From Pradoshia sp. D12 (lineage in GTDB: Bacteria; Bacillota; Bacilli; Bacillales; Pradoshiaceae), in assembly GCF_008935075.1 (NCBI RefSeq), contig NZ_CP044545.1:709501-773500 (forward strand): DNA of 64,000 bases, written 5' to 3'. Of the stretch, positions 26,090-33,963 are shown piece after piece. A program made the translations under genes and the position numbers. How positions within the stretch are numbered: position 1 is the first letter of the stretch; each line of letters starts with the position of its first letter. The notes beneath the pieces were generated by a model that ran no database searches, was not told the DNA's origin, and was given only the letters and a program-made list of their open reading frames with translations.

Positions 26090-26755
26090 TCATTTCATTG
26101 CTTGTAACGTTTCCTTTGCCCAATGAAAAATTAACGTTGTATCTTGTTGTAAATGAACAGGCATACCTTGTTGAATCTCTAAAAAACGGCTTAATACTTG
26201 TCGATCAAGCTCTTCTGCATTTAGAATAAGCTCCCCTATATCTGATTGAAATATTTCTGATTTTAAAAATTGCTTTCCTTGTATTACGAAACGTGCATTT
26301 TTAAATATAGCTTTAATTGCCTCTACTGATTTTGTGTGCAAATAATTGTGCAAAGTCATATGATAACTATTTCCTGCACCTGTTCGAACAAATCGCTTGA
26401 TATCTTCCGGTTGAATATGTTTCTTTAAAAATTCCAAGCTACCGTAAACTGCTTTTGTATCATAGACAAAGGTAAATAAATCCGATTTATCCCAAGCTTG
26501 GAGTTCGTCTACACCCGAAATAAAACCACAAAGTAAATGACGGTTTGGCATCGTATGGGTAACGACTTCATACGATAATAATCGATCAATCGTCAGTTCT
26601 TTAAAAATGACCACTACATCAATATCACTGTCTAGCTTTGCCTCTTCCCTCGCTCTACTTCCTTGCAATCCTATAAAGACAATCTCCTCGCCAAATTGTT
26701 GAATAAGTTTTTGACTAAATTGCTCAAGCCAATCGTTCATTTCAATCATATGCAT
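26090..26755 (-). CDS. Nucleotidyltransferase-domain protein (Pol-beta fold)
   Basis: A 221-residue protein with the minimal nucleotidyltransferase motif GSRAREEAKLDSDIDVVV: the GS loop and the D-x-D metal ligands are intact (about residues 33-48). The C-terminal half is helical, as in MNT-HEPN or aminoglycoside-type adenylyltransferases. It probably transfers AMP to a small molecule or protein, substrate unknown. The ATG at 26755 has AAGGA five bases upstream; another in-frame ATG lies six bases further on. No separate HEPN partner is adjacent, so a toxin-antitoxin role is not supported. Confidence 0.8.
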   Translation of the reverse strand: MHMIEMNDWLEQFSQKLIQQFGEEIVFIGLQGSRAREEAKLDSDIDVVVIFKELTIDRLLSYEVVTHTMPNRHLLCGFISGVDELQAWDKSDLFTFVYDTKAVYGSLEFLKKHIQPEDIKRFVRTGAGNSYHMTLHNYLHTKSVEAIKAIFKNARFVIQGKQFLKSEIFQSDIGELILNAEELDRQVLSRFLEIQQGMPVHLQQDTTLIFHWAKETLQAMK

Positions 26756-26948
26756 TACCATCCTTATTTAATTTTGCCGCGGTAAATGCAGTAGCGTAAA
26801 TAATTCTATTTTAAAACTGTAACTGTAGTCAATCGACTTATTTCTTGTAGTTTTTTATTATAACTGTACACGATAAATGGTAGGCGGGACAGTTTCATTT
26901 TTAAATAACTCTATTATCATTAAACATTTCAATCATCTTTTATTAAAT

Positions 26949-27005
26949 TAACGAGTGCATTAATTGAAGAAGGAATAACACTATTCTTGTTTAAGTAATT
27001 GTTAT
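26949..27005. repeat. Island repeat R, degenerate first half
   Basis: GTGCATTAATTGAAGAAGGA followed by ATAACACTATTCTTGTTTAA is a degraded form of the first half of R1-R3, upstream of the third spoVR tail. Confidence 0.4.
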
Positions 27006-27237
27006 CTGGGACCAATAAGTTATTTAGAAAGTAAGATTATGTTTGTTTTGGCGAATGTCTCATTGTGATTAAGGATTATACCGCCAAAGAGCAGCATTCC
27101 AGAAATAATAAAAAGCTTGTGAACAAGTACACTTAAACTATAGGGGGCGTTAGTGGAATAACAGAGACAGTTTAAAAGCACCTTCTTTTATTAGAAATAA
27201 TGTTTATAAATAGCGCCATTAATGAAGATCCTTAGGA

Positions 27238-27874
27238 GAACGAAGGCTGGGCGAGCTACTGGCACCAACGCATTCTCCGTGAACTTGATTTAACAAGCGG
27301 GGAATCGATCGAATTTGCGAAGCTCAATGCAGGTGTGGTGCAGCCGTCAAGAACAGGCATTAACCCTTATTACTTGGGCATCAAGATGTTTGAGGATATT
27401 GAAGAGAGGTATAACAACCCAGACGAAGAGATGAAAAGGCGAGGGGTTAAACCAAATTCAGGCCGTGAGAAAATGTTTGAAGTGCGGGAGATTGAATCGG
27501 ATATCTCCTTTCTCCGTAATTACCTCACAAAGGATTTAGTCATGCGCGAGGATATGTATCTATTTCAGAAAAAAGGGCGCGACTATAAGATTGTCGATAA
27601 GCAATGGAAAGCGGTACGAGATCAGCTTGTCGGCATGCGGGTCAATGGAGGGTTCCCGTATATTACGGTGAATGACGGGGACTATTTAAAAAATGGGGAA
27701 CTTTACCTGAAGCATTGGTTTGAGGATATTGAGCTGGATGTAAAATATCTAGAGAAAGTTTTGCCGCATATGCATTATTTATGGGGACGAACGGTTCATA
27801 TGGAAACGGTGTTGGAAGGTAAGGGAATTTTGTTTAGTTATGATGGGAAGAGTGTGAGTCGGAAGTATGTGTGA
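27238..27874 (+). pseudogene. spoVR 3'-end copy 3 (637 bp)
   Basis: It has the same breakpoint and length as copy 2 and encodes the same 179-residue tail from 27335. Its synonymous differences are its own (for example CTCCGT where the intact gene has CTACGT), so it was not copied directly from either of the other two in its 5' half. The 3' ~285 bases are almost identical in all three. The bases upstream (27143-27237) are recognisably related to those before copy 2. No ribosome site is visible; probably not expressed as a protein. Confidence 0.9.
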
Positions 27875-27885
27875 GTGATGAGAAG

Positions 27886-27911
27886 AAGCCAATCCAAGAT
27901 TGGCTTTTTTT
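27886..27911 (+). terminator. Terminator after spoVR tail copy 3
   Basis: AAGCCAATC / GATTGGCTT with a three-base loop and seven Ts, a variant of the hairpin after copy 2. Confidence 0.85.
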
Positions 27912-28177
27912 GCAGTTAGGGATAACCAGTATTTCTCTTTCCTAATTTTGCTTTATTTAAAAATATTCATTCACAGCCATAAACTTTTTCATATTATTTT
28001 TCTTTTAATATAGGAGTGCTGCTCTCCATTTGTGACATAAGAAAGCTTGTATTCCAGTACGCCACCATACTTGTGATAAAACAAATGGATAAATTGTGAA
28101 AAATAGCACAAACATCGGTAAATAAAGTAAAAATATGCTAAAGTGGTTTATATAGAAAGTATAAAGGAGTGTATATA

Positions 28178-28735
28178 GTGGGGGCAGTAGAAAAGAAGAA
28201 AAAGCCATTTTATAAAAAATGGTGGGTTTGGTTAATTGCGATCATATTGATTATAGCAGTGGGTACTTCTGAAGAAAATGAGGAGAGTAAGGCCGTTGAT
28301 TCTTCTGATGTAAAAGAAACAAGTGTAGTTAATGACACTAAAAACAAAGAACAAGAAAAAGAAGAAACAACTACTAAAGAAGTAGCAAAAGAAGAACCGA
28401 AAGAAGAAGCAAAAACTGAAAAAGTAAGTGTTTCAAGAGAATTTAGTTCTGCATTGAAAAAAGCAGAACAGTATGCTGAGAGCATGCATATGTCAAAGAA
28501 CGCTATATATGACCAATTAGTTTCTGAATATGGAGAACAGTTCCCTGCTGATGCTGCTCAATATGCTATTAATAATCTTGAATTTGATTGGAATGCAAAT
28601 GCATTAAAGAAAGCAAACTCTTATGCTGATGATATGGATATGTCAAAAAGCGCTATATATGACCAATTAGTTTCTGAATATGGAGAAAAATTCACTCCAG
28701 AAGAAGCTCAATATGCAATAGATAATCTAGAGTAA
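28178..28735 (+). CDS. Ltp-family membrane-anchored protein with two repeats
   Basis: A 185-residue surface protein. A single N-terminal membrane segment (about residues 15-31, WWVWLIAIILIIAVG) lacks a lipobox cysteine. A Lys/Glu-rich linker (~35-85) follows, then two tandem ~45-residue Ltp-type repeats, each with a KKAxxYAxxMxMSKxAIYDQL core and VSEYGEKF-like end. Ltp proteins of phage and streptococcal origin block DNA injection by superinfecting phages; the same role here is inference. The GTG at 28178 is chosen over that at 28169 because AAAGGAG lies just upstream. A terminator follows. Confidence 0.8.
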   Translation: MGAVEKKKKPFYKKWWVWLIAIILIIAVGTSEENEESKAVDSSDVKETSVVNDTKNKEQEKEETTTKEVAKEEPKEEAKTEKVSVSREFSSALKKAEQYAESMHMSKNAIYDQLVSEYGEQFPADAAQYAINNLEFDWNANALKKANSYADDMDMSKSAIYDQLVSEYGEKFTPEEAQYAIDNLE

Positions 28736-28754
28736 TAGAATAATTTTTTTGACT

Positions 28755-28780
28755 AGAGTAGCAGTTTTGCTACTCTTTTT
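28755..28780 (+). terminator. Terminator after Ltp-type gene
   Basis: AGAGTAGCA pairs with TGCTACTCT, followed by five Ts. Confidence 0.85.
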
Positions 28781-29141
28781 GTTAGGTGTTACAGGCATTA
28801 TCCATCCATAGCAGAAGATGATTTGCATAAGATTATGAAACTAATTATAGATAAAGTGTGAAAAATAAAAGGTGAAAACTTCATTTCTGTTAATTTTATG
28901 GATAATGTTTGCTACGAATGATCCTGTATTGCAGGTTTGGCCGGTAAACCCGACTATGAGGAGCGGGGTGAGGTGAACCTGGATATGGTACGCCATTGAT
29001 CAAACAGGGAAAAACCAGTTCATGGTCAAAGCAGACTCGGTGGGTTCTGCGTGACCTGGTTCCAATTCGCCAGGTAGATCACGAAAAAAACGATGCCGTT
29101 TCATGAGAGTAATTTCTAGTGTTCATATGTGTGTTAAAGTA
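28781..29141. other. Decayed segment with richer base composition
   Basis: Bases ~28935-29110 are richer in G+C than their surroundings. One frame reads TWIWYAIDQTGKNQF then MVKADSVGSA before a stop, which looks like a broken coding sequence. No family recognised. No intact gene is present. Confidence 0.35.
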
Positions 29142-29169
29142 GAAGCCAATCAGCGATTGGCTTCCTTTT
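29142..29169 (+). terminator. Solo copy of the spoVR-tail terminator
   Basis: GAAGCCAATC / GATTGGCTTC with a three-base loop and T run matches the hairpins that follow spoVR tails 2 and 3, but no spoVR tail precedes it. Confidence 0.8.
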
Positions 29170-29259
29170 TATTGTTAAGTATAATATTTCGAAATTGAAT
29201 GAGTTATCTAATGGTAATAAAACGATTTTTTGACCTTTTAACTTAAATGGTTTCGGTAT

Positions 29260-29745
29260 CTATTTTTTTATTTCGACATATCCGACATACTGAGCCTTAT
29301 TTGATGAGTTTCTGGTAATTAATTCCATTACGAAGGTTCCTTCGGTATTAGGGAAGGTGAATTCCCCGTCTTCATTCACATCGAGATCGGTATCTTCCCC
29401 ATTTTTCCACAATGTGACGGCAATGGAGTTTGGCCAGCTGGCCCCACTGCTTCCGCTATTTTCCTCATTTTCAATAATGTCAATCCTGGCTTCCTGGTTG
29501 GGATGTGCAAATATTTTATTCTGATTAGGACCGAATTCTTCAATATCTAACACAACGTTCTTTACTTCGCCACTCGACGAGCTCCAGCTGATATTGGCTT
29601 CGGTTAACGGGTATGCTAGGAGGCCATCCATCTCGCCTACTTCTAAACGAGCGCTTGGAAGCCCCACATCATAATCCTCTGCAAAACACCCTGAAACGGT
29701 AAAAATCAATAAGATTCCGATAATCCATTTCAACCATTTGTTCAT
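29260..29745 (-). CDS. Putative lipoprotein (161 aa)
   Basis: A signal peptide with lipobox (VSGC, cysteine about residue 20) implies a lipid-anchored exported protein. The mature part is acidic and beta-rich with no cysteine pair or recognised motif (ARLEVGEMDGLLAYPL, ARIDIIENEENSG, DLDVNEDGEFTFPNTEG). The last segment, with a DxNxDGxF run, could bind calcium but this is weak. The ATG at 29743-29745 fits the GGGGGAA site six bases upstream better than the ATG six bases earlier. Unknown function. Confidence 0.7.
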   Translation of the reverse strand: MNKWLKWIIGILLIFTVSGCFAEDYDVGLPSARLEVGEMDGLLAYPLTEANISWSSSSGEVKNVVLDIEEFGPNQNKIFAHPNQEARIDIIENEENSGSSGASWPNSIAVTLWKNGEDTDLDVNEDGEFTFPNTEGTFVMELITRNSSNKAQYVGYVEIKK

Positions 29746-30010
29746 CAACATTTCCCCCTACATGGTTAATGCTAAACCTTACAGGTTTCACATCATATTA
29801 AAATCTACTGCTCTGTTTGGTCATCAAGGAAGTTAATCCGCTTAGAGGATATTTCTTTACATTTAATATCTCCTTCTTCTTGGTGAGATTGTGGCTGTAT
29901 CAATTAAGCAAGGAAGATTCTTAGAAGAAGGGAGACTGGAGTTGTTTTGTCTAAAGATTTCAATGGAACATTACAGGAGGGTTGAGCAAGTAAAACCAGC
30001 TATTGCTGGT

Positions 30011-30520
30011 TTATCTTCGTTTCCTTCGCCAAATCCACACGTTTGACAAGAGAAGTAATCCTGCAATGGTACCAGCAATTCTTTGATCGCGGCTTCGGGT
30101 ATATTCTAAAAAGTCATCTGCATCATAATCTGCCAGTTCCCCGTTTGTAAACTTTTCCACGTCCGTTGTCAGCTTCGGCCATTCATCTGTTCGTCCGCAC
30201 GGATCAACCTCAATGTGTAATCCTTTTTTATGTCCGTAGATGAGGTAGTTTCCGCCTTCTTTGAGGGTTTCTTGTAACCAATCTCCAATCATGTCTTTCA
30301 CTTTAGCCCTTGGTTTCAGGTCCCCTTTATAGACCATGTCCACTTGAATAATGTAACTGTCTCCTTTTTGCTCCTTTACCATCCCTTTAAATACGAAATC
30401 GGCGTTCTTGAAAGCTTTTTCCGCACGTTCAGGTTTCGCGCAGCTCAAAGCCTCTCCCGTAGTGGGAAAGGACAGGCTCCCTAGCAGAAGGAACAGAACC
30501 AATCCAAATCCTTTAGCCAA
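30011..30520 (-). CDS. Secreted protein with signal peptide and C-terminal anchor
   Basis: About 169 residues: a signal peptide ending near GEALSC, a central beta-rich domain reminiscent of TIMP/NTR-like folds (SCAKPERAEKAF, DFVFKGMVKEQKGDSYII, GGNYLIYG, DPCGRTDEW), and a C-terminal membrane segment with RRKRR tail. Two cysteines could form a disulfide. The annotated start is a TTG; the ATG that has correct spacing to GAGGAGGA (30526-30528) is one base out of frame, which suggests a frameshift at the start. Function unknown. Confidence 0.6.
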   Translation of the reverse strand: MAKGFGLVLFLLLGSLSFPTTGEALSCAKPERAEKAFKNADFVFKGMVKEQKGDSYIIQVDMVYKGDLKPRAKVKDMIGDWLQETLKEGGNYLIYGHKKGLHIEVDPCGRTDEWPKLTTDVEKFTNGELADYDADDFLEYTRSRDQRIAGTIAGLLLLSNVWIWRRKRR

Positions 30521-30747
30521 CTGTTCATACTGCTCATCCTCCTCTTATAATCCACATAACTTTAATTCAACTGGTATTTCGAAATAACCTTACCGTAAAT
30601 TTGTTATTTATAAAGAATATTATTTAAAATTTTGAGGTGGTTGTTTTTATATTGCTTTATTTCAAGCAGGCTTTATAATTATTTTAATAGATAAATCTGG
30701 AAAATGGAGCTGCATTCTTAAAAATGCCATTCAATAGGAAGAGATAG

Positions 30748-30846
30748 ATGAAGAACATTTTGTTAATTGGACTTCTCTTGCTGGGATTACTCGTGAGCCA
30801 CATATTAGTAAATATCCAGCCAAAACGCACAATATTTCGCATATGA
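30748..30846 (+). CDS. Possible 32-residue membrane peptide
   Basis: ATG-started frame with AGGAAG six bases upstream. It encodes one hydrophobic helix (LLIGLLLLGLLVSHILV) and a basic end. Its last codons lie inside a hairpin (AACGCAC / GTGCGTT with seven Ts after), which would terminate it. It may be a true small peptide or a chance frame. Confidence 0.35.
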   Translation: MKNILLIGLLLLGLLVSHILVNIQPKRTIFRI

Positions 30847-31026
30847 AATCTGCGTGCGTTTTTTTGTTGTGATTTATTTTTCTTTATTTAATTTATATGC
30901 AGCGAATCCTAAATCAAAAATCGTGGAAATGAAAGGCAAATGAAAACGAAAGTAAAAATAGAATAGTATTATGTGATAAAATATTTACTTACATGTTATT
31001 AACGTTAATTATAGGGGAGTCCTAGA

Positions 31027-32031
31027 ATGAAAAAGAAAATAAACTATATAATCTCACTTTTAACGATTATCTTTTTGGTGAGTTGTTCGAATGCTGATGA
31101 TACATCTATTACAGATGTAGAAAAAGAATCACAAGAAGTAACCACAGTTAATACAGAAGAAAATAGTCAAAAAGAAGAAAAAGAAGAAACTACCCCTACG
31201 GTTAGTGATGAACCAGCAGTAGAGGAACAAGTAGTTGATGAACCGGTAATAGAGGAAACAAAAAACCAATCAAAGGATGAACGGTTCTCAGGATACAAAC
31301 GGATTGAAGTTGATGGTGGCGATTTGTCTGGATATCGTGAAGCTAACGTTGTCGTTGACATTGGCTTTGGGGATCGTGAATATTGGGCATTTACGAATGA
31401 ATACGGCCAATTAGTGCGGGTCATTGCTGACGAAATTATTCTGCAAGATGATCGTAGCGAACCTGTAACATCATCTGGAAGATACTACTCTGATGAGGCG
31501 AAAGTTCCTGGTGTTGAGAGTGATAATTTAGATGAAGGACATATCATCGCTGATTCTCTCGGCGGGGTATCGAATGCTTATAATATTACCCCGCAGGATA
31601 GTACACTCAACCGACATGGTGACCAAGCTTATATGGAAGATGCGATTCGTCGTGCGGGTGGAGCTACTAATTTCGAAGCAATTATCACCTATCCGAATAC
31701 GAAAACACAGGTCCCTTCCCATTACCAGTATTCCTATACTATAAGGGGTAACGAGATTGTGGATAAATTTGACAATGTAAACCCTGATGAAGTAAACGCA
31801 TCGCTCGGTTTAACAGAAAGTAAGCCTTCTGATTCAACTAGTTCAAGTAATTCTAGTAGTTCAACTAGTTCAAACACGAAAGGTGATATTTCTAGTGTTG
31901 ATGTGAATGGTAATGGACAAGTGACAATTAAAGAAGCAAAAGATGCAGGTTTCAGTATGCCCATAACGAGTGACCATTGGTTATATCCTTATATGCGCGA
32001 TAACGATAATGATGGAATGGTAGGGGAGTAA
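31027..32031 (+). CDS. Lipoprotein DNA/RNA non-specific endonuclease with C-terminal Ca-binding domain
   Basis: A 334-residue secreted nuclease. The N-terminus is a lipoprotein signal (lipobox FLVSC, cysteine about residue 20) followed by a Glu-rich linker. Residues ~95-255 form a beta-beta-alpha-metal endonuclease with the D-E-G-H catalytic block DEGHIIADSLGG and NITPQDSTLN. A Ser/Asn-rich linker follows, then an EF-hand-like DVNGNGQVTIKEA and an excalibur-like DNDNDGMVGE end, in which glycine replaces the usual cysteine. It probably degrades extracellular nucleic acid. It has a good GGGGAG ribosome site and a terminator after it. Confidence 0.85.
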   Translation: MKKKINYIISLLTIIFLVSCSNADDTSITDVEKESQEVTTVNTEENSQKEEKEETTPTVSDEPAVEEQVVDEPVIEETKNQSKDERFSGYKRIEVDGGDLSGYREANVVVDIGFGDREYWAFTNEYGQLVRVIADEIILQDDRSEPVTSSGRYYSDEAKVPGVESDNLDEGHIIADSLGGVSNAYNITPQDSTLNRHGDQAYMEDAIRRAGGATNFEAIITYPNTKTQVPSHYQYSYTIRGNEIVDKFDNVNPDEVNASLGLTESKPSDSTSSSNSSSSTSSNTKGDISSVDVNGNGQVTIKEAKDAGFSMPITSDHWLYPYMRDNDNDGMVGE

Positions 32032-32090
32032 CACTTTTAACTCTGAGACAAACTAGATGAACGAGAGAATAGTTCTTCGTTAAAGATCTA

Positions 32091-32120
32091 TAAGCTTGGG
32101 ATATCCCAAGCTTATTTTTT
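32091..32120 (+). terminator. Terminator after nuclease gene
   Basis: Perfect palindrome TAAGCTTGGG / CCCAAGCTTA (32091-32114) followed by Ts. Confidence 0.85.
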
Positions 32121-32334
32121 ATTAATAGGTTTACTCAATCATTAGCTATTTTTGTTAGGAAAACGGATGGTATTTGAGCTGTGCTTTATATTTGATGTCT
32201 TTTTTAGAGGATGAGGATAGGGAATGTGAACGAGGTATTAGAGGATGCTACTATATGACGATAGGTTGTGGTGATGGTTCTGCTACTATTACGCACGAAT
32301 AAACATCCTATTATGAAAGGTGAGGTCGTATGGT

Positions 32335-32481
32335 TTGCTATTATTGGAATTACCTGTTATTCTTAAGAAGAATTATTTTTGTTCGGTTTCAGATTGAGAA
32401 GCGATTTTGATTTTCGTCTAAGGTATTTGAGCAAGGATAGTAACACATTGTGTGGACAACCACACTAGGAGGCAACATATT
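32335..32481 (+). promoter_or_regulatory. csp copy 1 promoter and cold-shock leader
   Basis: TTGCTA (32335-32340), a 17-base spacer and TATTCT (32358-32363) form a SigA promoter that is conserved before all five csp copies. The ~112-base leader contains a conserved TTAAGAAGAATTATTTTTGT block and ends in the hairpin GTGTGG-acaa-CCACAC immediately before AGGAGG. Confidence 0.8.
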
Positions 32482-32682
32482 ATGGAACAAGGTAAAGTGA
32501 AATGGTTTAATGCAGAAAAAGGTTTTGGATTTATCGAACGTGAAGGCGGAGAAGACGTATTCGTACATTTCTCAGCTATCCAAAGCGAAGGATTCAAATC
32601 TTTAGACGAAGGTCAAAGCGTAACGTTTGAAGTAGAACAAGGACAACGTGGCCCACAAGCTACAAACGTTCAAAAAGCTTAA
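32482..32682 (+). CDS. Cold-shock protein, CspA/CspB family, copy 1
   Basis: A 66-residue single-domain OB-fold RNA chaperone that binds single-stranded nucleic acid through KGFGFI (RNP1) and VFVHF (RNP2). Translation starts at the ATG after AGGAGG, not at the upstream in-frame ATG at 32452, which lies in the leader. Copies 1-4 encode identical proteins. Copy 1 alone has two extra bases between the ribosome site and the ATG. Confidence 0.97.
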   Translation: MEQGKVKWFNAEKGFGFIEREGGEDVFVHFSAIQSEGFKSLDEGQSVTFEVEQGQRGPQATNVQKA

Positions 32683-32694
32683 TAAGAGCTAATG

Positions 32695-32725
32695 AAAGAT
32701 CCTGAATATGCAGGGTCTTTTTTTG
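32695..32725 (+). terminator. csp copy 1 terminator
   Basis: AAAGATCCTG pairs with CAGGGTCTTT (one G-U pair), followed by Ts. Confidence 0.85.
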
Positions 32726-32936
32726 TTTTTTATTCAATTTGGGCAATAAAAAAGCCCTATTCAAGAAATGAATAGAGCTTAGACAACAAAAGAATGAAAC
32801 TGTATAGCAAATGGTAGGCTAAGTATAGCACAGTGCTTGAATAATCCCTAATTTAAACTTGCTTACTTGCAAAGGGAGTATTTTTCTAATCTTTTTTATG
32901 AATACAATAACTGCTAGCTTCCTTAAAAATCCTTCA

Positions 32937-33316
32937 TTAAACATTTAATAAGGTAACAAAAGTTTCCTTCATCACTTCTTCAGATGGACGGTCTCCACTT
33001 TTTACATATTTAGTTGACATTCCATATAGGCTCCAACTAATCATAATGCTATGCAAGTCTGCTTTTTCATTTGACGAAGAGGGGTACTTTTTCTTTAATA
33101 AATCTTTAAATACCCTTGCGAGTTCTTCTTTTATGATAGTTTCAATTTTGGGTGTAAATGCTTCATGTGAAGTTACATCTTTTAATATTCCCTGCAACAC
33201 ATCTTCACTGATGACTGTTTCCAATTTGCGCGATTAACAGTTGCTCGTTGCGTAATGTCTTTTATAGTAATATCCTTGAAATCCTTCTCAATTACTAACT
33301 CCATAAATGATTCCAT
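32937..33316 (-). pseudogene. TetR-family regulator remnant
   Basis: The minus strand encodes the TetR helix-turn-helix start MELVIEKDFKDITIKDI, ATVNRA, and then, after a small deletion that removes the conserved TFYxHFxDK segment and shifts frame, ETVISEDVLQGILKDV to the C-terminal ETFVTLLNV. It is also truncated at its N-terminus. The gene therefore cannot make a working repressor. A shorter relic of the same 3' end follows csp copy 2. Confidence 0.75.
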
Positions 33317-33390
33317 AATTCTTTAGACATTTCGAAGCAGTATATTGCACAAGGATAACCATCCTATTATGAAAGGTGAGATCGTATGGT

Positions 33391-33536
33391 TTGCTATTAT
33401 TGGAATTACCTGTTATTCTTAAGAAGAATTATTTTTGTTCGGTTTCAGATTGAGAAGCGATTTTGATTTTCGTCTAAGGTATTTGAGCAAGGATAGTAAC
33501 ACATTGTGTGGATATCCACACTAGGAGGCAACAATT
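33391..33536 (+). promoter_or_regulatory. csp copy 2 promoter and cold-shock leader
   Basis: TTGCTA (33391-33396), 17 bases, TATTCT (33414-33419); leader hairpin GTGTGG-atat-CCACAC just before AGGAGG. Almost identical to copy 1. Confidence 0.8.
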
Positions 33537-33737
33537 ATGGAACAAGGTAAAGTGAAATGGTTTAATGCAGAAAAAGGTTTTGGATTTATCGAACGTGAAG
33601 GCGGAGAAGACGTATTCGTACATTTCTCAGCTATCCAAAGCGAAGGATTCAAATCTTTAGACGAAGGTCAAAGCGTAACGTTTGAAGTAGAACAAGGACA
33701 ACGTGGCCCACAAGCTACAAACGTTCAAAAAGCTTAA
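33537..33737 (+). CDS. Cold-shock protein, CspA/CspB family, copy 2
   Basis: Same 66-residue OB-fold RNA chaperone as copy 1 with intact RNP1 and RNP2 motifs and identical sequence. It has its own promoter, leader and terminator, so each copy is an independent transcription unit. The unit as a whole (about 60 bases upstream of the promoter to the tetR tail) is what was duplicated. Confidence 0.97.
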   Translation: MEQGKVKWFNAEKGFGFIEREGGEDVFVHFSAIQSEGFKSLDEGQSVTFEVEQGQRGPQATNVQKA

Positions 33738-33749
33738 TAAGAGCTAATG

Positions 33750-33778
33750 AAAGATCCTGCATATGCAGGATCTTTTTT
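33750..33778 (+). terminator. csp copy 2 terminator
   Basis: Perfect stem AAAGATCCTGC / GCAGGATCTTT with T run. Confidence 0.9.
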
Positions 33779-33963
33779 TGTTTATAAAAAATTTGGTCCA
33801 TAAAAAAGCCCTATTCAAGAAATGAATAGAGCTTAGACAACAAACGAATGAAACTAGTATAGCAAATGGTAGGCTAAGTATAGCACAGTGCTTGAATAAT
33901 CCCTAATTTAAACCTACTTAATTGTAAAGGGATTGTTTGTATTATTTTTTTACGATGCAGTCA

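Noticed and set aside
25068-26755. ATPase plus nucleotidyltransferase as a toxin-antitoxin or defence operon
   Set aside because: The genes are convergent and separated by a repeat, an inverted repeat and a terminator, so they are not an operon.
13000-29200. A classical integrative element or prophage
   Set aside because: No integrase, excisionase, relaxase, replication or phage structural gene is visible; the only recombinase is IS110. I keep the hotspot idea without naming an element class.
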